A DNA stretch of 64,000 nucleotides, taken from positions 61,496-125,495 of the forward strand of contig DF239800.1 of assembly GCA_000507305.1 (NCBI GenBank), given 5' to 3'. This stretch comes from Breviolum minutum Mf 1.05b.01. Its lineage: Eukaryota; Sar; Dinophyceae; Suessiales; Symbiodiniaceae. The position numbers and the translations under genes are program-made. Positions 1 to 11,119 of this stretch are shown here, piece by piece. The notes under the pieces were generated by a model. The model was not told where the DNA came from. It saw only the letters and a program-made list of their open reading frames with translations, and did no database searches. Position 1 is the first letter of the stretch; every line of letters starts with the position of its first letter.

Positions 1-56
1 GAGAAATTGGATGTGGAAGCCAAGGTTCGGTGAAGTGGGCGAAGGGGTTTCAGGTT

Positions 57-180
57 TACCCTCCCAAAAATTCACATGTCCCCTATATAAAAGGGACCAT
101 TTCAAAAGGAAATTTCCATCTTCCAACCATCATTTTTTCAGGGGATATGTTGATTTTCAGGGGAGTAGTTGCTCAACTTC
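57..180. repeat. FB-E-like foldback repeat (diverged)
   Basis: It starts with ACCCTCCC and CATGTCCCCT and closes with the inverse, AGGGGATATGTTGATTTTCA. This is the layout of the FB-E family seen more cleanly at 30,976-31,086. There is no coding content. Confidence 0.5.
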
Positions 181-224
181 CCCAAAATTGAGCAACTATA
201 AATGGAATGGGTTGTAGCTGGTAG

Positions 225-385
225 GGGCCTGAGCAATAAAAAAAGGTTGTTTAGGGGATTTGTTCGGGATGACATTTCCTTCCCAGTTATGTGGGGATAA
301 TTTCATAAACCATGAAACAAGGATCCCTCTGAAACAATCAGGATTCAATAGACAGTAAGAGGGTATTTTTCGTGGCTCAATTGTT
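225..385. repeat. FB-R foldback-like repeat
   Basis: The left end reads GAGCAATAAAAAAAGG and the right end TTTTTCGTGGCTCA, a loose inverted pair. Internal phrases such as GTTTAGGG, AAGGATCC and CAGGATTCAAT recur in the copy at 9,268-9,430. Confidence 0.45.
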
Positions 386-620
386 TTCGCAAAAAAACCC
401 ATCAAAAAAACGCCTGCAAAAAAAACCGGCAATTTCTGGGTAGGACATGTTTCTTTTTGACCAACAGAAATTATTCAGGGTTCTCACTTGGATTATTTGA
501 AAAGCAGGAGATGTAGAAATGTGCTTTCGTTTGGATGATGGCCGGACTTGGGTTTTGTAAGCAACCAACACTTGTATCTACCGTTCTCCAGTCTTGTTGC
601 CCAGTGGTAGCAAATCAAGG

Positions 621-722
621 TTACCCTCCTGGAAACTAGCATAATTTCTGAAAAAGGAAATTTTTGAAGATGATTTTCCTTTTCCCAGGGTGGGATATGG
701 TACAGTAGTTCCCTAGAGGTTA
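621..722. repeat. FB-E-like foldback repeat
   Basis: TTACCCTCCTGGAAACTAGC at the left is mirrored by AGTTCCCTAGAGGTTAA at the right. The middle, TGAAGATGATTTTCC, is shared with the copy at 51,175-51,258. Confidence 0.5.
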
Positions 723-859
723 ATATTTTGGGGATTCCCGGTTGCCTAGAAATGGCAGCCGTCATCCTGGGAGGAGCCAGCATCTTGGGGTGTAGATTCA
801 AGTCGTAGCTGATGGATTTATGATGCTACCCCCCGCTGTAGATGCCGGTCATGCATCAA

Positions 860-881
860 TCCGTAACCATTTTGGCTCAAG
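860..881 (+). other. Relic dinoflagellate spliced leader (DinoSL)
   Basis: This 22-nt stretch matches the conserved dinoflagellate spliced leader at 21 of 22 positions. The single difference is A instead of G at leader position 7, and the diagnostic 3' half CCATTTTGGCTCAAG is intact. In dinoflagellates the leader is added to mRNA 5' ends by trans-splicing. A genomic copy joined directly to a coding-like sequence is therefore the known mark of an mRNA that was reverse transcribed and reinserted. It is not followed by the splice donor and Sm-site region of an SL RNA gene, so it is read as a relic rather than an SL RNA gene. Confidence 0.88.
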
Positions 882-1387
882 CACTAAGGCTGAGGAGTCG
901 CTTGAGAAAATCATGCCCAGAACTGGGTTGTTTTCACCGAATGCAAATGAAGATGCCAAACTGGGAGCTCTTTTCACACAATTTACAGAGGCACAAACAC
1001 CTTTGGCAGACTTTCCTAAAGTTTTGAGGTCGACAAAATCCGTAGGCATTGAGCGGACAGAAATAGAAACAGGACTGTTTCGGAATTTCAAGTGGTCAAG
1101 CTCCACAGCCAGAGGCACAAATTACATGCTGCCTGCAACAGTCTCAAAGAACTGACATTGAGAATCCCTGACTTAAGAGAATTCTCAGAAGACTTTCATA
1201 TGGAAAAGGAACTGCCAGACAACAAATCGGAATATGAAAGCTGGTTTTTTAATCAGGATGTTCTTGTCACATCATGGGAAGAACGGAATGCTTCAAGTCC
1301 ACTCATGGGATTGGAGATGGCAGATGATTCAAATCGTCACAGACAATTGTTGACCAATATCTTCATACCGGTATCATCCCAAGTACA

Positions 1388-2197
1388 TTCCAGGTCCTTG
1401 GAGTTGGAGAATGTAAAGGTGAACAAATAATCCCCAGAGCTGAATTACAAGCTGTCATAGCAATAGCACAGAGTGACATCCGATGTGAAATACATACCGA
1501 CTCGCAATATGTAATTGACATTGCTGAAAAACTTAAAAGATACCCAGACATAAAATTCTTCCATAAGGCCAAAAATTTTGATTTGCTATCCAAATTCTGG
1601 CACCAGCTTCAGAAAGGTTTTCTTACACTAAAAAAGGTGAAAGCACACGCATTTACATCAGACGACAGTGTTGAAACATCTTTCTTGAAATTGGGAAACA
1701 TGGCAGCAGACGCAGCTGCAAAGGTTGCCAGACTGCAATACGAAAAACGACATTGTGGTGGACAACAACAGGGTAACTTGGAAACGTTGCAACAACAACA
1801 TTTTCAGCTTTTGTATGATTTACATTGTGCGAGGGACAAGTGGTTTGCAATGAACGAAGAAAAGCTCACACAGCCTACGGGCCACCGGAACTTGTTACAA
1901 TGGATGTGTGAGCTACAACAATACAGGGTGACGATTCCTTGCGAACTTCCGATCTTTCCTACAGATATCATCGCTCGCCTTGACACTTGTCTTTGGGGAA
2001 CGGAGTACAGTCTACAGATTTTTCAGTGGTTACAGATACTTCGATTTCCGAGTCAGCAGAACGATACTGACCCAGGACTTTCATGGTACGAGTTGACGGT
2101 TTCATTTTTGATGACGGCTCAGACAGGTGTGGTGGTGAATCAGGCACAGCCTGGACAGCCATTCCAGCCTCGAAAGCTGGACAAAAAACGATACTGA
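1388..2197 (+). pseudogene. RNase H domain of a LINE-type element (partial)
   Basis: RNase H removes the RNA strand of RNA-DNA hybrids during reverse transcription. The open frame shows three of the expected acidic or structural blocks in order: RAELQAV near 1433, HTDSQYV near 1494, and GNMAADAAA near 1697, preceded by KVKAH near 1637. The first block (the DGS-type aspartate strand) is missing because the frame breaks upstream of about 1388. The rest to 2197 contains a SWYEL-type segment found after RNase H in dinoflagellate LINE proteins, then a stop. It is followed directly by a continuation in another frame. It was not a functional enzyme in this copy. Confidence 0.7.
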
Positions 2198-2210
2198 CAC
2201 ATCTTTTGGT

Positions 2211-2804
2211 TTGCAAGCTTACAGTTTCGAAAGGGCAGTGACGCAAATCACAAGGACATTGCAGATAGCAGTACTACCAAAACGTCGGAAACACTGCGCA
2301 TCTACGAAGATGCTTGGGCTCAGACATGCGAAATCAGGACTGCAAACAAGGCCTACACTTCCTCACCAAGCCCTGTGCCGAATGTCTTGGCTTTCGGCCG
2401 AAGGTTAGATATTAATTGTGGCAAACAACATCCTATGTGGATTGGCACCCTTTGCAGTATCCCAACACCCCACTTCTGCGCAGATATTTCTCTACTCCGA
2501 ATTAAGGGAAGGAGAACAAACTCTCGACCATTATTGTCGATGGGTATGTGCCTTTATGGATCGCTACAATGGAAGGACAGAGAACATTCCTAACTATGCT
2601 CCAAGTTATGATTCCATGACTGGAGGATATTTACGGTTTGTGAGTGGCTTAAACACTGTGCTCAAAATTGCACTTGAACCACTTCCTGAACCGTTGGTGG
2701 GCAATGGTTCTTTCCTATTGCAGTTCAATTTCGAACATCCGACATGGACTGTATTCAGTGGATTTGATGTATCTCATCTCACCGATTTCCATCTGAGATG
2801 GTGA
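2211..2804 (+). pseudogene. C-terminal remnant of the LINE ORF
   Basis: After the RNase H frame ends, a second frame continues with QAYSFERAVTQI and RPTLPHQALC. Segments of this kind lie C-terminal to RNase H in dinoflagellate LINE polyproteins. One in-frame stop near 2406 splits it. From 2418 to 2804 the frame is open for 128 codons, including TENIPNYAPSYDSMTGG, with no domain recognised. The function of this tail in the family is unknown to me. Confidence 0.45.
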
Positions 2805-3090
2805 ATCTGGTGCAAACGATGCTGGAAACTAGCGGCGTGGAGTCTTTTCTTACCCAGCTACCGAATTTCCATTTGAAGACCTAGAAAGATTTGTTTTTAG
2901 GCCAGGATTGGTTGACGAAGCACAAGAGGGCTTCGGCTACCATGAAAGGTATCCGTAAGGTCAAAAGGACTCTTGCGTGATTTTCTTGGAAGTTTCAACA
3001 GACTCAGACAGTTGGTCCGTTCTTGCAGCAGCTGGGGACGGGCCTCATAAAAGGGCAAAGGACAAAGGCCTTAATTCAGGTTAAGGATTT

Positions 3091-4903
3091 ATAATTTATT
3101 ATAAGTTGCCCAGATAGATGTTTGTTCGGAAATTTCAAGGTTTTCTTGTTGGAGATATTCAGAATTTTTCATGTGATTTGAGTGTGGAGAGTGGTAAAGA
3201 TGGGAATCGTTCCAATGGAATGTGGAACCAGATACCCTTCCAAAGGGAAATGAATCCCATCATTTTTTCAACGAAGTGTTCCAACTCACTCTCTGGGATT
3301 CACAACCCCCTCAACTGTCTGGGATTTTGCCGATTTTCATTGGAAGATTGTTTTTCTCCAAGGATCCCTGTCGATGAAGAATTGAATACCAGGTGATTGA
3401 AAGTGACCTTCTCATCCCCAACCGTTGGAGGTCACTTAACCTTTCAAAGGGTCGCAAAAACTAGCCCCAGAAGATCATAAAGATTTGTCAAGCCGTAATT
3501 TTATTGTTGCTTTGGCAGGTGCATGCTCGCCTTTTTTACCAGTCGTACGGGATTTTCAGAAGTTGGCGAAATCGCCAGTCGAAACGAAAGGGTTGCTTTT
3601 GCCGTTGCAAGTGATGTTCCTTTTTTTGAAAACGAATGAACAAATGAATGTACATATATGTAAATATATTTATATATACACATGTGTTGACTTAGTATAG
3701 TTTTTTTGGGTACAAGAAACATTTTTGGCAATAGAAATATGGCTAAGATTTTTTCAATCATTTTTGTATACAAGGTCATTATAGATTTTAGTGTCTATAT
3801 GAACCTGGATCAGGGCACCAAGTGGCATATACATCTTCCATTTGAGCAGCAAACCTTGCTTTTCCCGGATACTTTCAAAAGGGGAGTCTCCCAGACCCAT
3901 GATGCATTCGAAAAAAATACCATCAATCAGGGTATTCAATCACCTGGTAACTTGGAGATGATGGTATTCAATCAAGCATGGTGATGAATGCATGGCGAAA
4001 TTCCGAGTTTTGAGTGGTTCAGATTCAAGGTCCCCTGGATAATCACCTTTGATCCTTGATCCAAATGGATGACACTTTTGCTCCAGAAGTTGCTTCCAAT
4101 ATTTGAAAAAACTAGCTTAGCTGGGACAGAACGAAAACCAAATTCAGGATTATGAATTATAAGCATCTAAATAGAATTAAATCATTGCACAAGTTCATAA
4201 TCTGGTCCCCAACGGTATGCCATCATGTGGTGAATACCCTATAATTTTCTACAATTTGTGGTGGTTAATAAGCCTCTTCTTGAAGCTTCACATTATTCAT
4301 GTGCAGAAGCAGGGGAGGTGTACTTTGGAAATCATACTAACATGACTGGAAATATTGAATTGGAGTTTACTCCCTCCGATGTTAAACATTTCACCCCCTC
4401 AATTTCTGACCAACACCAACCCAAAAAAGAAAGGGAATGGCTTGGTTTTCCATGGTGTTTTTTCCAAACATGAAATTGAGAGATTTTTAAAGTGATGTCA
4501 GTTTTTTTTTTGGGGTCTATAGTTGAGCTTGTGAACAAAAATCTTCTCCAAATCTTCGGCTCTTAAAAGCTGGACCTTTCATTCTCACCAAGGTGGTCCA
4601 TCTACCATCACCGCGTGTGCAAATGGTCGAAGATGCCCAGCTTATGGGGAGAGGATGACAAGCTGGGACTTCGAAGTCACCATGCTGTGCTTTTTTGATC
4701 CATGGCAACTAGCCAGCAAGGTTTGAACCCCAAATGACTGCGGCAGTCTGGGCCTTCATAGCCATATTGGTGGAGGGGTTGTTAGTATGTGTCTGCTATG
4801 ATGTAAAATTACTAGTGGATAACTGATTTAAAATCAAAACACGCTCAAAGTCAAAAGCCAGGAACCCCTCTTGTAGAAGCCTTCCCTCTTAAAAAAAGCA
4901 ATT
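3091..4903. other. Non-coding stretch
   Basis: No supportable gene. It holds a partial FB-F repeat (3391-3465), a short AT microsatellite (about 3645-3690) and weak palindromes such as GATGGGAAT...ATTCCCATC-like pieces near 3200-3300. The ORFs here are short and lack recognisable motifs. Confidence 0.5.
3391..3465 (+). repeat. FB-F foldback repeat (partial)
   Basis: ACCAGGTGATTGAAAGTGACC followed by GGAGGTCACTTAACC and AAAGGGTCGC matches the left two thirds of FB-F copies at 26,420 and 49,106. The right terminal part is lost. Confidence 0.6.
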
Positions 4904-5014
4904 GGGTGTTTCCAAAAATAAGTGTACCCCCCAAATCATCCGTTTTACTAGGGGTTTTCCATTATTTTCACCAATCCATTTTGGGGTATATACCCCCTAT
5001 TTTTTGGAAACCAC
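4904..5014. repeat. FB-A foldback element
   Basis: GGGTGTTTCCAAAAATAAGT at the left mirrors CTATTTTTTGGAAACCACC at the right. The middle contains GGGGTTTTCCATTA and CCATTTTGGGGTA, as in the other FB-A copies. Confidence 0.7.
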
Positions 5015-7245
5015 CTTAAATCACTTCCCTTGAAACGTTTCCGTCGCAAGTTTGACCCATAAATTTTAGATGAGACTCGAAGGGGCCCGCCCTACTTGCT
5101 GTTAGTTTTGGGAAAAAAAAACCAGCCTCCAATTTTTCGCCCATTTTTTTTCCTTCTGCCCAAAAAACTGCCTTAGACGTCTTTGTTTTTGGGGGTATAC
5201 TTGGGACCAACCAGGTTCGACACCTACGTGGTGCCCTTCTTGGAGGCGGAAACCGAGTTTCAACGGGGCGAAAACGTTTCCCTGGAAACCCCCCCAAAAA
5301 AGGACCAGTTGTTCCAAGTTGAAGATGTGTATTTTCCGGATCGCTTTTCCCACAACAAACCGTGCAACAGTTCGGTGATTTGCCTGCAAAAAACCATCAA
5401 TTACTAGCAAGGTTGCAGATTTTGTCCTCTAATTTTTTTTTATTTTCGGAAGCAAGCCGACACAGATGGTACCAAGCTGGATCTAAATAGTGGTGACTCG
5501 GGCCCTTTTTTAGAACCCTGGTTTTGAAATGGACGGCAATGGTGAAACGCTCATTTTTCCATGGTAAAGATTTGGAATCATCATCCAGTTGATAGCCAAC
5601 CACTTGTAGATGTTTCAAACATCCTTTCGGTCCACCGTGGGATGTCAGTTTTTTAAAGAAATGGATGGGGTGTTGTTTTTGTTTCGCCTTTCCTGCTACT
5701 TTTAAGAGGCCCGGGCTAAGGTATCATTGTGGGATGGGTTGGGGACAGTTGTGTTCCTAAAGATGACCAAAGATTTTTCTAAGACAACCGTTAGCTGAAA
5801 GAAAAGATTTCACCCAGATGATTTGCAAGCCGCCAATTTTTTTCAATGGAAATCTCCGGGATTGATAAAATCCTATCAAAAATATGAGGTTGGAAGAGTT
5901 GCAGACAAAATCTCAGCAAAGCAAGCATCAAGAAGGGATACAGTAAGGGAACTGATTTTTTTTGTGTGACAGGTCTGGCGCCAGCGTGGCATTAGGCGCG
6001 GTTTCGGTCAAAAAATGGGGCGGGAATTCGATGCAAAGATCAAAACGTGTCGTGTTTTTCCACTGCAACTGGCTGTGGATGGATGTGGGGATTACACTTC
6101 CCAGGTGAATTTTCTTCCTGTCTACCATGGGATTCATCACCATCACTTTGGGGATGCGAAACCTGAGGGGATCGCAGTCAGCATCAGCATTTTCAGTAAC
6201 ATTTTTTGCGGCCATTCACTTCGGAACTGGAAGATGGGCCTCTACTGGTTTTTAATGGAGTGACATGGGGCCCCTATGAATGGCCTATGAATGGCCTTGT
6301 ATATCAATGGCTATGCCTGGGGTTGTTTCACCTCCGGAAAGAAGTGGAGTTATGATGGCGCCCCCAAGTTGTAACTAGTAGGGGCCCAGCTTGTGGCTGA
6401 ACTCCGCCAGGGTGGGAGGTATCTTCGAGGAAGCTTTTTCGGATGCCTTTCTACAGGCAGGTTTTTTTGTTCGGCCGCTTCGGAATAAGATTTTTTCTTT
6501 CGGAAGCCCAGTTGCAAAGATGAAGTCTGGTCAAATTATCGCGACCTCACATGACCGATTTGGCCCCGAAAAGATAGCTTTTTGGAATGGACATGCCCCT
6601 TATTTCAGGGAAATCTAGGTTCGTGATATTTTGCCAATTTATGAACATTTGGCCAGATGAAGTATAGCATGGAATGTTGTTTATAATTTTCCAGTATTAA
6701 CCTGGTTGCAGTTGTTTGTTTTGTGGGTTGGTATCATTTTTGATGCGTATCAATTGGGTGGGTGATATGTAAGATGAGGTGAGATCCCCCCAGGAATGAT
6801 CCCCAGGAATGGTGCTTGGAAAGGAGCGACTTGGGGATCTGGGAATCTTTAAACAAATTCCTTCATAACAAGGAGGGACCCAGAGCCTTCCCTTAGGTTT
6901 CGAGAAGTTCGCACATCTTAGCTGAGTTTGACGACATTTAACATAGATGAGGCCCCCAAACAAGGTCATGATATTTGAACAGAAATACAAATAAAATGCC
7001 TTTTCCAAAAATGCCATTCCTCAAATTTCTAGTGTCAAACATTAATTTTTTGTAGTGGCGTGTTTTTTTACTTTTCACTTCTCGCGTTTGCCACGTCACT
7101 ACATATAGAAGATAGAAAATTAGGATCTGGAAATTTGGGCTTGAGTACCTGTGAATTTCCCGCCCCACAAAAAAATGCCCGGTCAGATTTGGTGAACTCG
7201 GTGATTTCGTAGAAAACCCTCGACCACAAAAACGGAATGGTTCAT
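5015..7245. other. Non-coding stretch
   Basis: AT-rich, with an FB-N repeat at about 6262-6395. A 74-codon open frame at 5183-5407 reads smoothly in places (DTYVVPFLEAETEF) but has no recognised domain or splice-site support, so it is not called as a gene. Confidence 0.45.
6262..6395. repeat. FB-N repeat
   Basis: CATGGGGCCCCTATGAATGG opens the unit and ACTAGTAGGGGCCCAGCTTG closes it. The same opening occurs at 20,072. Confidence 0.45.
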
Positions 7246-7360
7246 CATATGGGTGTTTCCAAAAATAGGGGTACCCCAAAAATGGATGGTTTATAATGGT
7301 TGAAAACCCTATTAAAATTGATGATTTGGAGGTACCACTATTTTTGGAAACATCCATATG
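7246..7360. repeat. FB-A foldback element (well kept)
   Basis: CATATGGGTGTTTCC at the left pairs with GGAAACATCCATATG at the right. Inner GGGTACCCC and GGTACC sites extend the stem. On the minus strand it gives a spurious ORF containing KSSILIGFS-type text. Confidence 0.8.
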
Positions 7361-7390
7361 TTTCTAGCTGTTTCTTGGAATCAAGTAGTA

Positions 7391-7506
7391 GTTAATTGGT
7401 GGTTTGGGGCCCGGTGGTTTGGATCCCCGAAAATGAAAGGGATCGGGAATTTTTAGGGGTACCACGATTCGAATCCCAAACCACCCGGGCCCCCAAACCA
7501 ACAATG
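7391..7506. repeat. FB-G foldback element
   Basis: TTAATTGGTGGTTTGGGGCC at the left mirrors GGGCCCCCAAACCAACAAT at the right. The inner part holds GGATCCCCGAAAATGAAAGG, which is shared in inverted form with 31,329 and 50,741. Confidence 0.75.
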
Positions 7507-7583
7507 AACCATTCGCTGATTGGAAGGGCCCGCACGGCCTAGTTGGGGGTTATCTCAAAAAAATCCCTATAAGAAAGTGAGAA

Positions 7584-7722
7584 TCTAAGGTTGTTTCAAC
7601 ACACCTTTGGAACACACCCCTAAACCTTTACCAAAAGGCTAAAGATAGGGTTTCTTTCATAATCGGCTCTAGGGGGATTGGTTGGGGTGTGCTCTAAGGG
7701 GTGTGTTGTAGCTTCCTTGGAT
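7584..7722. repeat. FB-H foldback element
   Basis: TCTAAGGTTGTTTCAACACA...GTGTGTTGTAGCTTCCTTGGA forms inverted ends. The element is nearly the same as 44,868-45,002, including CCTTTACCAAAAGGCTAAAG in the loop. Confidence 0.8.
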
Positions 7723-8187
7723 GAGAAACGGAGCAACAGTTTTTTCCCCCCAGATTTCGATCAGCAAATCGGGAGTTTCATCGGAGGTGGGTGGCTCCAT
7801 CCATGACGACTTGTGCAAACAGCTGGGTGAAACGCAGCAGGGGTGTTTCGAGGTGGGGAAGATGGGAGATGGGAGGTGAGTTAGAGGAAGGGAGGGAGGT
7901 GTTGACTTGAAAACAAGGTTTTAAGCACCAGCTTGTGTGAATTCATTCAATTTTAGGGCCGTGATGGGCCGTGATGTGTTCCAGAAAACACCATCACTCT
8001 TTTACAGGTGAAAGATTCATAGGATTTCTTGCCTCTTTTGCTTTGGCTTTGGCAACGTGGACTCTACTTAATTCGGGGATCATCAAATTACATGCATCAA
8101 AGGGATCAAGCAATGCTTAATTAAGTTTTACGGTAATTTGCGAGTGATTTGCACTTCATGCCTTTTTTTTGGTGGGAGTTAATGTCA

Positions 8188-8303
8188 TACTGTTGATGGT
8201 TCAGAAATCCCAAACAACCCCCTGGGATGGTGCTAAAACCCTGTAAATAATGGCAAATCTACCATATCAACTGGTTCGCCGGATTTCTGAACTATCAACA
8301 GTA
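8188..8303. repeat. FB-B foldback element
   Basis: TACTGTTGATGGTTCAGAAA at the left mirrors TTTCTGAACTATCAACAGTA at the right. The inside reads CTGGGATGGTGCTAAAACCC, as in most FB-B copies. Confidence 0.85.
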
Positions 8304-8491
8304 TTTCATGCATCCCCCCCTGTTTTTCTGTCAAAAAAGATCCAGGTTCCATTTTCACCCATTCCATCGATCACATTTTCGGATGCCAGGAATCGGCTGA
8401 GCATGAGCATCTTGGGCTGAGCGTTGATGATGCGTCTCTTTAGGTGCTGATGAAAGATTTTGAGGTTCGAACATCTCGATTAAAAAGAATA

Positions 8492-8596
8492 TACACCCTG
8501 GAAGATTAACATGGAACATAATCATAGGGGTGTGGAGGATCATTTTCCTTTCTAAATGGGTGATTTGTATGTTCCATGTTAATCTTCCAGGGTGTA
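8492..8596. repeat. FB-M foldback element with perfect 29-bp arms
   Basis: Arms 8492-8520 and 8568-8596 are exact reverse complements over 29 bases (ends ACACCCTGGAAGATTAACAT), around a 47-bp loop. Half copies occur near 19,755 and, diverged, at 22,797. Confidence 0.85.
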
Positions 8597-8854
8597 AGGG
8601 ATCAAAGGTTGGAAGGGTTTTTCCGTGCTTCTACAACGATCCCTACTTGGCTCAGGCTCCTGGACCGCCGAGTCGTTACAATTAAATGGAGTTGTCACCT
8701 CAAAAAAAGCAAAATGGCCGAACAAATAACTTATATACATGGGTTTTTTCGGGGTTTGTAACTCTACTTGATTCCTTTGTTACAAACTTCCATTTAAAAT
8801 CTATAACGATCGGCTCGGGCTTCCCACCCAAAAATTGGGCTTCTTTTTTCGATC

Positions 8855-8935
8855 CCTGGTTTGTTTGGTGGATTTTTGGGATCCACCCTTTGGAATCCCA
8901 AAACCACGGGGCCAAACCAACAATTTCAGGGTGAG
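8855..8935. repeat. FB-G-like degenerate repeat
   Basis: GGTTTGTTTGGTGGATTTTT, GGGATCC, GGAATCCC and GGGGCCAAACCAACAATTTC follow the FB-G order but are shorter and diverged. Confidence 0.5.
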
Positions 8936-8982
8936 GGCCTAGGGATCCCTTGAGGCCAGGGGGACCCCAGGGACTCCTTGAT

Positions 8983-9063
8983 TAAGGTAAGTTTTCCCAT
9001 ACGAGCTTCGCATATCTTTGGAGGGATTCTGGTATGGGAAACAGTATTAGGGAACACTTACCA
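8983..9063. repeat. Imperfect inverted repeat
   Basis: GGTAAGTTTTCCCATAC is mirrored by GTATGGGAAACA and AACACTTACC, around a loop with CGAGCTTCGCATATC. No other copy was seen in the window. Confidence 0.4.
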
Positions 9064-9267
9064 TTATTGGGGTTCCCATGTCCTTGAGGGTCCCTGAAAA
9101 TGCCACTGAACAATTTCATATAACCAGTAGCTGAGTTTCGGAAAATTTCATGGGGATGGGATTCCTTGCATGTTTCGAGTGAAAGCCCAGACTTAAAAAA
9201 AAATCTACGGTAAGTGATATGAAAATCATCCTATGAGGTACACGTTGAGTCTTAAGAAAAATCAGTT

Positions 9268-9430
9268 GAGCAATGAAAAAAAAGGGGTCCCTATAGTTGT
9301 TTAGGGTATATCGTGGATGACATACTACACAGCTATATGGGGAGTACAATAAACCATTATAAGGATCCTTTTTAAACAACCCAGGATTCAATGGAAAGTA
9401 TCTGAGTTTTTTTTTTTCGTGGCGCTCAGA
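9268..9430. repeat. FB-R foldback-like repeat
   Basis: GAGCAATGAAAAAAAAGGGG at the left, TTTTTTTTTTCGTGGCGCTC at the right, with inner phrases shared with 225-385. Confidence 0.5.
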
Positions 9431-10497
9431 TGATGCAGGATTGAACAGATTGCACCTGAAATTTTGGTTGGTTGGAAGGTGGGTTTGATCCCTTTCTTAA
9501 AGGGCTCCCGTTTAGGCTCATGGAAGCTGATGCCCTGCAAAAGAATCATCAAACGTCAGAAAAATAGTTGTTGGACCCAGCTTTTTTTGGTAGTGCTTTG
9601 GTAGCTTTTGCTTGCTACACTCCCTCTTGATTTAAACATACCAGCATGGGAGAATGTGTCCAAATTTTGTGCCTTTTCACCCAAAAACCACCTGCCTTGA
9701 CAGGTGTTTTTTTTACATCTTCCTGTAAGAATCCAGGTATTTATCAGCCTCCGGCTAATGCCNAAGCGCGCCCCAAAGACATTATCAGCTTTAGCTTAGA
9801 CTATATAAGCAAAAGCAAAGTACAGACAAGCAATCCGTCATCAAGCCCCAAACCACTAGACACGCCGGCAAGGCCGGCGGATTTAAACTATGTAGTTACT
9901 TCTATGAAACATACTCTCCCCCAAAACAATCCCTAACATTAGCCACCAGAAAAAAATTCAAGTGGTTGTTTGACTACCTTTCCATTTGAAATTGGTCCCC
10001 TTTTAAGGGGGGGAACAAATTCAGAGTTTTTCGTGGGGCCGTGGGGCCTTGGGGTCTCTCTAGGGGTGGATTCTCTCCACCGAGGTTTTTTCCCGAGTCG
10101 AACACGAAGACGAAGACGAATCCGACGGAGATTTGGGATGTTCCCTCTCTCCAACGTTTGCTGGTGTGGCCTGACATGTGGGGTGGAGGTGTATCTCAAA
10201 GATTAGTTTCCTTTCATTTAGGGAAAATTTCCACTAAACCATGGTTATGGGAGAAAGAGAAAAAATTAACCAACCACCTGTTCCTATCAAAATGAATTTC
10301 CGCACAAATTCCACCATTTTATTGGATCCCATCAACCTTTTCCGAGAGGAAAATACCCTACGTAGATGTTGTTTTTTTTGGGTGAAACCATAGCAAACAC
10401 ACGATAGAAATAGCGAAAAAACCGAAAAAAGGATGATCTTTCAAGGATTTTGTCAACATATTAGACATCAGCAGTTGAAAAAAAATCTGCCTGGAAC
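9431..10497. other. Non-coding stretch around an assembly join
   Basis: No gene supported. A GAAGACGAAGACGAAT-type run near 10,110 produces arginine-rich frames on the minus strand that are judged spurious. Confidence 0.45.
9763..9763. other. Unresolved base, possible assembly join
   Basis: A single N separates the sequence ending CCTCCGGCTAATGCC from a block with different character (GCGCGCCCC, GCCGGCAAGGCCGGC). Adjacent sequence may not be contiguous in the genome. Confidence 0.6.
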
Positions 10498-10572
10498 GCC
10501 AAGTGTCCTATTCTTTTAGGCAACTTTACCCCTAAAACCAGCAACTATTGCCTTAAAAATAGGGCACTTGGC
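10498..10572. repeat. Inverted repeat (hairpin)
   Basis: CGCCAAGTGTCCTATTCTTT and AGGCAA at the left are mirrored by TTGCCTTAAAAATAGGGCAC and TTGGC at the right, over about 27 bases with few mismatches. Confidence 0.65.
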
Positions 10573-10686
10573 TTGGCTTTCCACAGGTGAGCGTTATTTC
10601 TCAAAACGCCAGGCCATCCAGCGAAAAGAGGTGACCTTCGTCAAAGGTGTGGGGTGATACCCGGGTCCTGGCGCGGGTTCATTTGG

Positions 10687-10840
10687 TTATATATATATAT
10701 ATATTTATACCGATATATACCAGCACCTTCCAATATATACCAGCATCTTACAATAGATTTGTAACCTGATACAGGGTTTAGGCAGGCACATATATATATA
10801 TATATTTATACCGATATATATACCAGCACCTTCCAATAAG
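10687..10840. repeat. AT microsatellite with internal direct repeat
   Basis: A TATATA tract followed by TTTATACCGATATATACCAG and CACCTTCCAATA occurs twice (about 10,690 and 10,794). Between them lies TTGTAACCTGATACAGGG, whose reverse complement is at about 28,650-28,685. Confidence 0.65.
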
Positions 10841-10999
10841 GGGTGCTAAGTAGACCCTCAAAAAACGGTGAATTGACACATACCTGCACCCTTAGGTCCA
10901 GGTCCAGGTATATGTATAAATACAAAAATGTTGGATTCGGAGGTTGGTGTTTTAATTGGATCAAATTCCGAGGTCAGAAGATGTGTGTTTTTTTTTCAA

Positions 11000-11119
11000 T
11001 GGTACCCCAATTCCCTAACACTTACAGCAAGCACCTGAAAATGGATGGTTGGAATACTCATTTCTTTTTGGGAAGGGTGTATTTTCAGGGGCTATGTTTG
11101 TTTCCGGGTGGTACCAACT
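11000..11119. repeat. FB-E-like foldback element
   Basis: GGTACCCCAATTCCCTAACA and AGCACCTGAAAATGG are mirrored by TTTTCAGGGGCTATGTTTG and GGTGGTACC. The loop has ATTTCTTTTTGGGA as at 31,034. Confidence 0.6.

Larger units (their letters stand above)
882..3090 (+). mobile_element. Decayed LINE-type (non-LTR) retrotransposon 3' part
   Basis: The segment runs from the spliced-leader relic to about the TTTATAATTTATTATAAG stretch near 3,090. It carries an RNase H domain followed by a C-terminal region of the sort that trails RNase H in dinoflagellate LINE ORFs. No reverse transcriptase or endonuclease domain is present, so the copy is 5'-truncated or derives from a spliced transcript. The reading frame changes several times: 882-1430 is patchwork, 1388-2197 is open in one frame, and 2211-2804 is in another with an internal stop near 2406. 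No poly(A) tail or clear target duplication was seen. Family assignment rests on the RNase H motifs; a host gene with a captured RNase H is the less likely alternative. Confidence 0.6.

Noticed and set aside
5183-5407. 74-codon ORF with protein-like stretches
   Set aside because: No family match by eye and no convincing exon borders; kept as background.
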